Below, piece by piece: positions 1 to 7,159 of a stretch of 40,873 nucleotides of DNA. The stretch comes from Pseudomonadota bacterium. GTDB lineage: Bacteria; Pseudomonadota; Gammaproteobacteria; Burkholderiales; Gallionellaceae. The stretch spans positions 1 to 40,873 of the forward strand of contig JAJYYO010000009.1 in assembly GCA_021800795.1 (NCBI GenBank). Reading direction: 5' to 3'. The notes under the pieces were generated by a model. The model had not been told where the DNA came from. It saw only the letters and a program-made list of their open reading frames with translations, and did no database searches. A program made the translations under genes and the position numbers. Position 1 is the first letter of the stretch, and each line of letters opens with the position of its first letter.

Positions 1-245
1 CAATCCATTCATGCTCCAGAAGCAAATTCAGCATAAACTGCGTGTGATTTTTAAACTCCTTCGGTAACCACCAAACTTGAGGCAACGATACCAATCTTCG
101 GTATCCTTTTAACTTGAGGCAATGCGTGTGGTTGAATAAAAACGTTGAAATTTTTACAGGGGAAGCGGGTAGGGATGGCGCTGGTTTAGATGCCTGATTG
201 TTTGTCGTGAGGATGGGGTATTTGCAACCATGCTGCGTGAGGCTG
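1..245. other. Left-edge region, no gene assigned; small nested repeat
   Basis: No convincing gene is seen. A 12-bp direct repeat (AACTTGAGGCAA) occurs at 74-85 and 111-122. Between the copies lies a 6-bp hairpin, GATACC at 87-92 pairing with GGTATC at 100-105. The minus strand stays open in one frame through this stretch and off the left edge, in a different frame from the EAL remnant next door. It has no clear start or recognisable motif, so I do not call it. Confidence 0.4.
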
Positions 246-521
246 TCAGTTGCGAATCCAGTTCTGTATATTCACTGCCGGCATCGGTTCGGCGATGCCG
301 TAACCCTGGGCCAGTTCGCAACCCGGTTGCAGCAGCGCCGCGCCATGCTCACCTGTTTCCACGCCTTCGGCAATGACCTGGCGGCGAAAGGCGCTGGACA
401 GCCCCAATATGGCTTCCAGAATGGCCAGATCATCCGGATCGGTCAGCATTCCGCGTACGAAACTCTGATCGATTTTGAGAGTGTGGGCGTGAGTAATGAC
501 AGCTTGTTTACATCGCAACAA
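246..521 (-). pseudogene. C-terminal remnant of an EAL-domain (c-di-GMP phosphodiesterase) protein
   Basis: The 91 residues match only the last part of an EAL domain: LKIDQSFVRGM, then VIAEGVETGEH, then an AQGYGIAEPMP-type ending and a natural stop. The EAL signature itself, the DDFGTGYSS segment and all metal-binding residues before LKID are missing. Upstream of LKID the frame reads unrelated sequence, so the gene was cut a few residues before that motif. The only possible start is a TTG with no good ribosome-binding site. The family hydrolyses c-di-GMP, but this piece cannot. An intact homologue with a similar ending lies at 29167-31278. The remnant is divergent from panD. Confidence 0.75.
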
Positions 522-608
522 TTCGTCGAGCAGGGCGGGAAAAATGATCTGGAGGTTGCCGAAATTGCGCGGGCTGGGCGGATCAAATTGCGGTCAACGC
601 AAATTTTC

Positions 609-637
609 TTTCTGCGCGAGCAACATCAGACTATAAT
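609..637 (+). promoter_or_regulatory. Possible sigma-70 promoter for panD
   Basis: A perfect TATAAT lies at 632-637, 24 bases before the panD start. With a 17-base spacer the -35 position is TTTCTG at 609-614, a poor match to TTGACA. Only the -10 element is convincing. Confidence 0.4.
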
Positions 638-661
638 CCTGCCCCCATTTGAGAGATTGCT

Positions 662-1051
662 ATGCAAAGAACCATGCTAAAGGCCAAGTTGCATCGGGTG
701 CATGTCACGCACTCCGAACTGCATTACGAAGGCTCCTGTGCGATAGACTGCGATTTGCTGGAAGCGGCAGATATCAGGGAATATCAGCAAATCGATATTT
801 ACAATGTCAGTAATGGCGAGCGCTTCACGACCTATGCGATACGTGCAGAGCGCGGCTCGGGGCTGATTTCGGTGAACGGTGCTGCGGCACATAAGGCGAA
901 TCCCGGTGATCTTTTGATCATTGCCGCTTATGCGATCTATTCCGAACAGGAGTTGCAAGGTTATCGCCCGCAACTGGTCTACGTGGACGAAAACAACCGC
1001 ATCGTTGCGAAAAGGGGCGAAATTCCGGTGCAGCCGGCGAGTTCATTTTGA
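662..1051 (+). CDS. panD: Aspartate 1-decarboxylase
   Basis: PanD decarboxylates L-aspartate to beta-alanine for pantothenate and coenzyme A synthesis in the cytoplasm. The 129-residue protein has the family length. It keeps the self-cleavage site HYEGSCAID with Gly24-Ser25, where the enzyme cuts itself to create the pyruvoyl cofactor, and the conserved AIRAERGSG and [10 protein letters not shown] segments. The ATG at 662 is chosen because [13 protein letters not shown] aligns with the known MIRTM start of the family and places Ser at residue 25; GAGAG at 651-655 is a suitable ribosome-binding site. panC is not adjacent in this window. The gene precedes tpiA on the same strand with a 60-base gap. 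Confidence 0.96.
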   Translation: MQRTMLKAKLHRVHVTHSELHYEGSCAIDCDLLEAADIREYQQIDIYNVSNGERFTTYAIRAERGSGLISVNGAAAHKANPGDLLIIAAYAIYSEQELQGYRPQLVYVDENNRIVAKRGEIPVQPASSF

Positions 1052-1114
1052 TTGACCGGACAGGCGTTCACAGGTAGCATTGCGGGACTTTAAAAGCTCA
1101 CTGGATTGGTTACG

Positions 1115-1867
1115 ATGCGTCGCAAACTGGTAGTCGGAAATTGGAAAATGTATGGTCGTCTGGCGCGTAATCAGACGCTGCTTCAGGGAATACTCGACGG
1201 TGTCGGCCAGTTGCGCAATGCGGATTATGCAGTGTGTGTTCCGTACCCCTATCTTGCCCAGGCGCAATCCATGCTGCAAGGCAGCAATGTCGCCTGGGGG
1301 GCGCAGAATCTCAGTCCGCATGAAGAGGGCGCTTTTACAGGCGCAGTCGCGCCGGGCATGCTGGCGGATTTTGCCTGTCGTTACGTGATTATCGGGCACT
1401 CGGAGCGTCGCGGCCTGTTTCACGAAAGCAACGAGATTGCCGCAGCAAAATTTGCAGCGGCACAGAAGGCGGGGTTGACGCCGATATTCTGCGTGGGAGA
1501 AACGCTCTCTGAGCGCGAGTCGGGCGTGACCGAGCAGGTTGTGGCAATTCAGCTTGATGCGGTGCTGTCGCGTTTCGGCGCCGCAGCTTTATCCAGGGCG
1601 GTGATCGCCTATGAACCTGTCTGGGCAATCGGTACGGGCAAGACGGCGAGCCCCGAGCAGGCGCAGGCGGTGCATGCCTTCATTCGCCGGCGAATAGCAC
1701 AGCAGGATAGTCAGGTAGCGCAGGGATTGTGTATACTCTATGGCGGCAGCGTGAAACCCGCCAATGCGGTGGAATTATTTGCGATGCCCGACATAGACGG
1801 TGGTCTGATCGGCGGCGCCTCTTTGGTGGCTGATGAGTTTGTGGCGATTTGCCGCGCAGCCCAATAA
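1115..1867 (+). CDS. tpiA: Triose-phosphate isomerase
   Basis: TpiA interconverts glyceraldehyde 3-phosphate and dihydroxyacetone phosphate in glycolysis and gluconeogenesis. The 250-residue product is full length. Catalytic landmarks are visible: Lys11 in VGNWKM, His95 in IIGHSERR, the catalytic Glu near 167 in [11 protein letters not shown] (the loop 6 region follows), and phosphate-binding GGSVKP and GGLIGGASL near the C terminus. The ATG at 1115 is preferred over an in-frame TTG at 1106 because it puts the protein start at the family position, although no strong Shine-Dalgarno is seen. The order tpiA-secG-tRNA-Leu-nuoA is a common proteobacterial arrangement. Confidence 0.97.
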   Translation: MRRKLVVGNWKMYGRLARNQTLLQGILDGVGQLRNADYAVCVPYPYLAQAQSMLQGSNVAWGAQNLSPHEEGAFTGAVAPGMLADFACRYVIIGHSERRGLFHESNEIAAAKFAAAQKAGLTPIFCVGETLSERESGVTEQVVAIQLDAVLSRFGAAALSRAVIAYEPVWAIGTGKTASPEQAQAVHAFIRRRIAQQDSQVAQGLCILYGGSVKPANAVELFAMPDIDGGLIGGASLVADEFVAICRAAQ

Positions 1868-1887
1868 TAATTAGTGTGGAGTAGTGT

Positions 1888-2226
1888 GTGGAAACAATAG
1901 TTTGGGTATTTCATCTGGTGACGGCAATTGTGTTGTGCGGTCTGGTTCTGGTGCAGCACGGCAAGGGGGCTGATATGGGTGCCGCTTTTGGTACCGGTTC
2001 GGCAGGCAGCCTGTTCGGCTCGGCCGGTTCCGCGAATTTTTTGAGTCGTAGTACGGCAGTTGCGGCAGCCATATTTTTTGTGACCAGCCTGACGCTGACT
2101 TACCTTTATTCTCACCCCGCAGAACAGCAAGGCGTGATGGACAGGGTGAATGCAGCGGCTATTAAAACACCTGTATCCGCCCAGGCTCCGGCTGACAATT
2201 CAAAAATCAGGGAGATTCCGAAATAG
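1888..2226 (+). CDS. secG: Preprotein translocase subunit SecG
   Basis: SecG is the small accessory subunit of the SecYEG channel in the inner membrane. The 112-residue protein has two predicted membrane helices, around residues 3-22 and 53-73. Between them is the hallmark loop LVQHGKGADMGAAFG followed by a Gly/Ser-rich stretch (GTGSAGSLFGSAGSANFLSR). It starts at a GTG with GGAG at 1878-1881 ten bases or less upstream. The hydrophilic tail after residue 75 is Ala/Pro-rich and variable, as usual. It lies 20 bases after tpiA and probably shares its transcript. Confidence 0.95.
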   Translation: METIVWVFHLVTAIVLCGLVLVQHGKGADMGAAFGTGSAGSLFGSAGSANFLSRSTAVAAAIFFVTSLTLTYLYSHPAEQQGVMDRVNAAAIKTPVSAQAPADNSKIREIPK

Positions 2227-2278
2227 CAATCGCCTGAAATAAGCAATAAATACAATAAATAATAATTACAAATAATAT

Positions 2279-2365
<87 letters not shown>

Positions 2366-2484
2366 GTTTAAAAGCAGCAAAACAAGCTGATACCCGAGCG
2401 TATCGGCGACCTTTAAATCAATATAGTTCTGGTTTGGCTCCCCGTAGTCATTTCATGAATTCTGTACAGAGGGGGGGAAGCTCA

Positions 2485-2841
2485 ATGTTGGAAAACTATT
2501 TTCCGGTACTGTTGTTCATCTGTGTCGGTCTGCTGTTTGGTATTGCTCCTGTCGTTATGGGAAGGCTGGCTGCGCCGCATCGTCCCGACAGCAAGAAGCT
2601 GTCTCCATACGAATGCGGCTTTGAGGCCTTCGAAGATGCGCGCATGAAATTCGATGTGCGTTACTACCTCGTTGCCATTCTGTTCATCCTGTTCGATCTC
2701 GAAATTGCCTTCCTGTTTCCCTGGGCGATTGTCACCAAGGAAATCGGCATGTTCGGCTACGTTTCCATGATGATCTTCCTGGCTATTCTGGTGGTAGGTT
2801 TTATCTATGAGTGGATGAAAGGAGCGCTGGAATGGGAATAG
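2485..2841 (+). CDS. nuoA: NADH-quinone oxidoreductase subunit A
   Basis: NuoA is a small membrane subunit of complex I that sits near the junction of the peripheral and membrane arms, close to the quinone chamber. The 118-residue protein has three predicted helices. It carries the conserved loop [15 protein letters not shown] followed by [19 protein letters not shown], with the acidic residues typical of the family. The ATG at 2485 is chosen over the longer in-frame extension because it has a strong GGGGGAAG ribosome-binding site at 2473-2480 and matches the family length. It opens the 14-gene nuo operon and overlaps the next gene by 10 bases. Confidence 0.97.
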   Translation: MLENYFPVLLFICVGLLFGIAPVVMGRLAAPHRPDSKKLSPYECGFEAFEDARMKFDVRYYLVAILFILFDLEIAFLFPWAIVTKEIGMFGYVSMMIFLAILVVGFIYEWMKGALEWE

Positions 2842-3308
2842 AAGGCATACTGGAAAAGGGCGTCGTCACGACCACGCTGGACACCATTATCAATTACACG
2901 CGTACCGGCTCGCTCTGGCCGATGACTTTTGGCCTGGCCTGTTGTGCCGTGGAAATGATGGAGGCCGGTGCTGCGCGTTATGATCTGGACCGCTTCGGTA
3001 TCGTGTTCCGCCCCAGTCCACGGCAATCCGATGTGATGATCGTGGCAGGTACCTTGTGCAACAAGATGGCGCCGGCGCTGCGCAAGGTGTATGACCAGAT
3101 GTCGGAACCTCGCTGGGTGGTTTCCATGGGTTCCTGTGCCAACGGCGGCGGCTATTATCATTACTCCTACTCGGTGGTGCGCGGATGCGACCGCATCGTT
3201 CCGGTCGATATATACGTTCCCGGTTGCCCGCCGACGGCGGAGGCGCTGCTGTTCGGTCTGATTCAATTGCAGAACAAGATCAAGCGTACCAATACCATCG
3301 CGCGCTAG
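2832..3308 (+). CDS. nuoB: NADH-quinone oxidoreductase subunit B
   Basis: NuoB carries the terminal iron-sulfur cluster N2 that passes electrons to quinone. The 158-residue protein shows the N2 ligands: the tandem cysteines in [10 protein letters not shown], one in MGSCANGGG and one in [10 protein letters not shown]. The motif [14 protein letters not shown] is also intact. The ATG at 2832 overlaps the end of nuoA by ten bases and has GGAG at 2821-2824, giving [10 protein letters not shown]. An earlier in-frame start inside nuoA is unlikely. The overlap suggests translational coupling with nuoA. Confidence 0.98.
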   Translation: MGIEGILEKGVVTTTLDTIINYTRTGSLWPMTFGLACCAVEMMEAGAARYDLDRFGIVFRPSPRQSDVMIVAGTLCNKMAPALRKVYDQMSEPRWVVSMGSCANGGGYYHYSYSVVRGCDRIVPVDIYVPGCPPTAEALLFGLIQLQNKIKRTNTIAR

Positions 3309-3316
3309 GCCTCTAT

Positions 3317-3916
3317 ATGATGACGAACGATAAACAATCACTGCAGGAAGTGCTGAAGGATTTGCTGGGCGACCGGATGGTTTCAGTGCAAGAGAAGCTG
3401 GGCGAGACAACCATTGTGGTCAGTGCGGTTGACATGTTGCAGGTGTTCACTCTGTTGCGCGATGCGGCCGACTTGCGTTTCGTCCAGATGATGGATCTGT
3501 GCGGGATGGACTATTCCGAATATGGCGATGGCGAGTGGGCGGGTAAGCGCTTTGCAGTCGTCTACCATCTGTTGTCCCATCTGCACAATCGGCGGTTGCG
3601 CGTGCGCGTGTTTGCCGAGGAAGATGATTTTCCGGTGATCGCATCGGTGATCGATATATGGCCGTCTGCCAACTGGTTCGAGCGCGAGGCGTTTGATCTG
3701 TTCGGAATCGTTTTTACAGGCCACCCGGATTTGCGTCGCATCCTGACGGATTACGGCTTTGTCGGCAACCCTTTCCGCAAGGATTTTCCGCTTTCCGGAC
3801 ATGTCGAAATGCGCTACGACCCCGAACAGCAGCGCGTGGTTTACCAGCCTGTGACGGTAGAGCCTCGCGAAGTTACGCCGCGCACCGTGCGCGAAGAAAC
3901 TTACGGTAGCCACTGA
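3317..3916 (+). CDS. nuoC: NADH-quinone oxidoreductase subunit C
   Basis: NuoC is a 30-kDa-type peripheral-arm subunit that packs against NuoD. The 199-residue protein has the signature stretch [26 protein letters not shown], then [16 protein letters not shown], which together define the family. It starts at the ATG at 3317 (a second ATG follows directly) eight bases after nuoB. nuoC and nuoD are separate here, not fused as in Escherichia coli. Its stop is normally followed closely by nuoD; here a 232-base repeated insert separates the stop from the true nuoD start. Confidence 0.97.
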   Translation: MMTNDKQSLQEVLKDLLGDRMVSVQEKLGETTIVVSAVDMLQVFTLLRDAADLRFVQMMDLCGMDYSEYGDGEWAGKRFAVVYHLLSHLHNRRLRVRVFAEEDDFPVIASVIDIWPSANWFEREAFDLFGIVFTGHPDLRRILTDYGFVGNPFRKDFPLSGHVEMRYDPEQQRVVYQPVTVEPREVTPRTVREETYGSH

Positions 3917-3926
3917 GGACGCGTTT

Positions 3927-4037
3927 ATGCCTGAAATCAAGAACTACACAATGAATTTTAGCTGCGGCCGCCCTGCGGGCGTTTGTTTGCATCGGTTGTC
4001 CTGCGCAGAAATTCATCGTGTGTTGGGGGTGAGATAA
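3927..4037 (+). CDS. Short leader ORF 1, copy of the NuoD N terminus (36 aa)
   Basis: The ORF reads [11 protein letters not shown] followed by SCGRPAGVCLHRLSCAEIH and a short tail ending at TAA 4035-4037. It has a GAGGA ribosome-binding site at 3915-3919 overlapping the nuoC stop. It lies at the distance from nuoC where nuoD would normally start. The first 11 residues equal those of NuoD; the rest is unlike NuoD and comes from the palindrome. Its codons for PEIK differ from those in the second copy and in nuoD only at third positions. Whether it is translated, acts as a leader peptide, or is merely debris cannot be told from sequence. Confidence 0.4.
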   Translation: MPEIKNYTMNFSCGRPAGVCLHRLSCAEIHRVLGVR

Positions 4038-4039
4038 TC
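3927..4039 (+). repeat. First tandem unit: duplicated nuoD leader plus palindrome
   Basis: This 113-base unit starts with a copy of the first 11 codons of nuoD ([11 protein letters not shown]). It continues with AGCTGCGG, an inner hairpin (CGCCC 3969-3973, GGGCG 3977-3981), a 12-base stretch unlike the next unit (3984-3995), and a 21-base block shared exactly with the next unit (3996-4016). An outer stem pairs ACACAATGAATTT at 3946-3958 with 4009-4021, 12 of 13 positions. So the right part contains the nuoD start in reverse orientation. Confidence 0.9.
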
Positions 4040-4148
4040 ATGCCGGAAATTAAAAACTACACAATGAATTTTAGCTCCGGCCGCCCTGCGGGCGTTGATC
4101 TGTCCAAATTGTCCTGCGCAGAAATTCATTGTGTAGCAAGAGGTCGTT
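4040..4148 (+). repeat. Second tandem unit: duplicated nuoD leader plus palindrome
   Basis: This unit is 109 bases long. Up to base 57 it differs from unit 1 at four positions, then in a 12-base block (4097-4108), and matches again in 4109-4129. The outer stem is perfect over 15 bases: CTACACAATGAATTT at 4057-4071 pairs with 4122-4136. The inner hairpin is CGCCC 4082-4086 with GGGCG 4090-4094. The real nuoD start follows directly. Confidence 0.9.
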
Positions 4149-4162
4149 ATGCCAGAGATTAA
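4040..4162 (+). CDS. Short leader ORF 2, copy of the NuoD N terminus (40 aa)
   Basis: This ORF starts two bases after the stop of leader ORF 1 and has its own purine-rich site, GGGGGTGAG, at 4024-4032. It reads [11 protein letters not shown], then [19 protein letters not shown], and ends at TAA 4160-4162, 14 bases inside nuoD in another frame. The overlap could couple its termination to nuoD initiation. The centre differs from ORF 1 mainly at four residues (DLSK for CLHR). No known protein family is recognised. Expression is unproven. Confidence 0.4.
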   Translation: MPEIKNYTMNFSSGRPAGVDLSKLSCAEIHCVARGRYARD

Positions 4163-5402
4163 AAATTACACAATGAATTTTGGACCGCAGCACCCGGCAG
4201 CGCACGGTGTGTTGCGTCTGGTGCTGGAGCTTGACGGTGAAGTGGTGGTGCGTGCCGATCCGCATATCGGATTGCTGCATCGCGCGACTGAAAAGCTGGC
4301 CGAACACAAGACTTATTTGCAGTCTCTGCCGTATATGGACAGGCTGGATTATGTGTCCATGCTCAGCAACGAGCATGCCTATGTGATGGCGATCGAGAAG
4401 CTGGCCGGGATTGAAGTGCCGCTGCGTGCTCAATACATCCGTGTCATGTACGATGAAATCACCCGCCTTCTGAATCACTTGATGTGGCTGGGTGCGCACG
4501 GTCTGGATATCGGTGCAATGACCGTATTCCTGTACTGCTTCCGCGAACGCGAAGATCTGATGGATGCCTATGAAGCGGTGTCGGGCGCCCGCATGCACGC
4601 GGCTTATTACCGGCCGGGCGGTGTATATCGCGACCTGCCTGATAGCATGCCGCAATATGAAGCATCCAAAATTCACAATGCCGCTGCGGTTAAAAAGATG
4701 AATGTGAACCGTCAGGGTTCATTGCTCGATTTTCTGGAAGATTTTACCAGGCGCTTTCCGAACCATGTGGACGAGTACGAAACGCTGCTGACGGACAATC
4801 GCATCTGGAAGCAACGCACGGTGGGTATCGGTGTGGTCACACCTGAACGCGCAATTGCGCTCGGCATGTCGGGGCCTATGCTGCGCGGCTCCGGCATCGA
4901 GTGGGATCTGCGCAGGAAGCAGCCCTATGCCGCGTACGACGAGCTGGATTTCGATATTCCGGTAGGCCGGAACGGCGATACCTACGATCGTTATCTGGTG
5001 CGGGTCGAAGAAATGCGGCAAAGCAACCATATCATCAAACAATGCATCAGTTGGCTGCGCGCTAATCCGGGACCCGTGATTACCAGTGACCACAAGTATG
5101 CGCCGCCTGCACGTGAGTCCATGAAGCAGAACATGGAAGAATTGATTCATCACTTCAAGCTGTTTACCGAAGGCATGCATATCGCTGAAGGTGAGGCCTA
5201 TGCGGCAGTCGAACATCCAAAGGGCGAATTCGGTATTTATATCGTATCGGATGGCGCCAACAAACCCTACCGTCTGAAGATTCGGGCGCCGGGATTTACG
5301 CATCTTTCGGCGCTGGACGAAATGGTGCGCGGTCATATGATAGCCGATGTTGTAACCATCATCGGCACACAAGACATTGTTTTTGGAGAGATAGACCGAT
5401 AA
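4149..5402 (+). CDS. nuoD: NADH-quinone oxidoreductase subunit D
   Basis: NuoD is the 49-kDa-type subunit that forms the quinone-reduction site with NuoB. The 417-residue protein is full length. It shows [21 protein letters not shown], the HRATEKLAE motif, the [12 protein letters not shown] region and the C-terminal [19 protein letters not shown] ending. Of three nearby ATG starts that all encode [11 protein letters not shown], only this one continues into the NuoD fold. AAGAGGT at 4138-4144 is its ribosome-binding site. The stop overlaps the start of nuoE by one base. The duplicated leader upstream is described separately. Confidence 0.98.
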   Translation: MPEIKNYTMNFGPQHPAAHGVLRLVLELDGEVVVRADPHIGLLHRATEKLAEHKTYLQSLPYMDRLDYVSMLSNEHAYVMAIEKLAGIEVPLRAQYIRVMYDEITRLLNHLMWLGAHGLDIGAMTVFLYCFREREDLMDAYEAVSGARMHAAYYRPGGVYRDLPDSMPQYEASKIHNAAAVKKMNVNRQGSLLDFLEDFTRRFPNHVDEYETLLTDNRIWKQRTVGIGVVTPERAIALGMSGPMLRGSGIEWDLRRKQPYAAYDELDFDIPVGRNGDTYDRYLVRVEEMRQSNHIIKQCISWLRANPGPVITSDHKYAPPARESMKQNMEELIHHFKLFTEGMHIAEGEAYAAVEHPKGEFGIYIVSDGANKPYRLKIRAPGFTHLSALDEMVRGHMIADVVTIIGTQDIVFGEIDR

Positions 5403-5881
5403 TGTTATCCTCACTTATTCAAGATCAAATCAACCGAGAGCTGAAAAAATATCCGGTTGACCAGAAACAGTCTGCCGTGATGTCGGCTCTGCGTTTCGTC
5501 CAGGATGAAAAGGGCTGGATTTCGACTGACGATATGAGCGACATCGCCGACTATCTGAACATGCCGCAAATCGCCGTGCTTGAAGTGGCGACTTTCTATC
5601 ACATGTACAACCTCAAACCGATGGGTAAAACCACCATTACCGTGTGCACCAATCTTTCCTGCACCTTGTGCGGCGCCGAAGACACGGTAGCTTATCTGGA
5701 ATCGAAGTTGGGTATCGGTTTTGGCGAGGTGACGGCGGACGGTAAGTTTGGTTTGCGTGAAGGCGAGTGCATGGGCGCGTGCATGGATGCGCCGCTGTTT
5801 ACCATCAATAACAAAAAACTGTGCGGGCGTTTGAATCACGAAAAAATCGATCAAATTCTGGCAGAATTGGATAAGTCATGA
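5402..5881 (+). CDS. nuoE: NADH-quinone oxidoreductase subunit E
   Basis: NuoE is the 24-kDa-type subunit with the 2Fe-2S cluster N1a in the NADH dehydrogenase module. The 159-residue protein has a thioredoxin-like C-terminal half with four ligand cysteines, in CTNLSC and [11 protein letters not shown]. Upstream, the helical part includes [15 protein letters not shown], typical of the family. The start shares one base with the nuoD stop (TAATG) and the stop overlaps the nuoF start (ATGA), so nuoD-E-F are probably translated together. Confidence 0.98.
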   Translation: MLSSLIQDQINRELKKYPVDQKQSAVMSALRFVQDEKGWISTDDMSDIADYLNMPQIAVLEVATFYHMYNLKPMGKTTITVCTNLSCTLCGAEDTVAYLESKLGIGFGEVTADGKFGLREGECMGACMDAPLFTINNKKLCGRLNHEKIDQILAELDKS

Positions 5882-7143
5882 GAGGTCCGGTCACTCAAAC
5901 CACGCTGGCTTTTGACCAGCCGTGGACGCTTGAAAATTATCTTAAAGTCGGCGGTTATCAGGCGTTGCGCCGTGTGCTGACCGAGAAAATGTCACCTGAC
6001 CTGATTATTGCGGAAGTCAAAACGTCAGCCTTGCGCGGTCGCGGCGGGGCGGGCTTTCCGACGGGTCTCAAGTGGAGCTTCATGCCGCGCAGTTTCGAGG
6101 GCGACAAGTATATCGTTTGTAACTCCGACGAAGGCGAGCCGGGTACCTGCAAGGACTGGGACATTCTGCGCTACAACCCGCATCTCTTGATCGAGGGTAT
6201 GGCAATCGCCGCCTATACCATGAATGTCAGGACAGGTTACAACTACATCCACGGCGAAGTTTTCGAGGCTTATGAACGCATGGAAGAAGCGTGCGAGCTG
6301 GCGCGCGCAGCCGGTTTTCTGGGCGACAACATCCTGGGATCGAATTTCAGTTTCGATCTGCACAATCATCTGGGATACGGCGCCTACATCTGCGGAGAAG
6401 AAACCGCCTTGCTGGAATCCATCGAGGGTAAGAAGGGGCAGCCGCGCTTCAAGCCGCCTTTTCCGGCCAGCTTCGGTCTGTATGGGAAGCCGACCACGAT
6501 CAACAACACCGAAACCTTTGCCAGCATTCCCTACATCATCAATCACGGCGGCAAGGCATTTCTTGAGTTGGGCAAGCCCAACAATGGCGGCACCAAGCTG
6601 TTTTCCGTGACGGGCCATGTGAACAATCCCGGTAATTTCGAGGTGCCGATGGGGACGCCTTTTGCCAAGCTGCTGGAGATGGCCGGCGGGGTGCGCAATG
6701 GTCATAAGCTGAAAGCCGTGATTCCGGGCGGCTCGTCCATGCCGGTTCTGCCAGGCGAGATCATGATGGATCTGACCATGGACTACGATTCCATCCAGAA
6801 GGCGGGTTCCGGTCTGGGCAGCGGCGCAGTGATCGTAATGGACGAGACGGTTTGCATGGTCAAGGCGCTGGAACGCCTGTCCTATTTCTACCACGAGGAA
6901 TCTTGCGGTCAATGTACGCCGTGCCGGGAGGGTACCGGTTGGCTGTATCGCATCGTGCATCGTATCGAGCATGGGCAGGGTCGTCCGGAAGATCTGGATT
7001 TGTTGCTTTCAGTCGGCGAGAACATTGCAGGTCGAACCATTTGCGCCCTTGGCGAAGCTGCCGTGTGGCCGGTGCAGGGGATGCTGAAGAATTTCAGAGC
7101 GGAATTTGAATATCACATCGAACACAAGCGTTGTTTGGTGTAA
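5878..7143 (+). CDS. nuoF: NADH-quinone oxidoreductase subunit F
   Basis: NuoF binds NADH and FMN and holds 4Fe-4S cluster N3; it is the electron entry point of complex I. The 421-residue protein shows the glycine-rich nucleotide site [16 protein letters not shown], the [12 protein letters not shown] motif, and [15 protein letters not shown]. The cluster ligands are [12 protein letters not shown] and a later Cys in TICALGEAA. The ATG overlaps the nuoE stop. All key residues look intact and the length is normal. Confidence 0.98.
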   Translation: MRGPVTQTTLAFDQPWTLENYLKVGGYQALRRVLTEKMSPDLIIAEVKTSALRGRGGAGFPTGLKWSFMPRSFEGDKYIVCNSDEGEPGTCKDWDILRYNPHLLIEGMAIAAYTMNVRTGYNYIHGEVFEAYERMEEACELARAAGFLGDNILGSNFSFDLHNHLGYGAYICGEETALLESIEGKKGQPRFKPPFPASFGLYGKPTTINNTETFASIPYIINHGGKAFLELGKPNNGGTKLFSVTGHVNNPGNFEVPMGTPFAKLLEMAGGVRNGHKLKAVIPGGSSMPVLPGEIMMDLTMDYDSIQKAGSGLGSGAVIVMDETVCMVKALERLSYFYHEESCGQCTPCREGTGWLYRIVHRIEHGQGRPEDLDLLLSVGENIAGRTICALGEAAVWPVQGMLKNFRAEFEYHIEHKRCLV

Positions 7144-7159
7144 AGCTATTGGGTGCGCA

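Noticed and set aside
198..680. 160-codon plus-strand ORF over the left region
   Set aside because: It is antisense to the EAL remnant and overlaps the start of panD; no motif or ribosome-binding site.
2390..2405. Terminator after tRNA-Leu
   Set aside because: GATAC/GTATC forms a five-pair hairpin but no T-run follows.
3927..4162. Programmed translational bypass or a frameshifted nuoD
   Set aside because: The insert begins and ends with complete nuoD starts and the third copy alone gives a full NuoD, so hopping is not needed.
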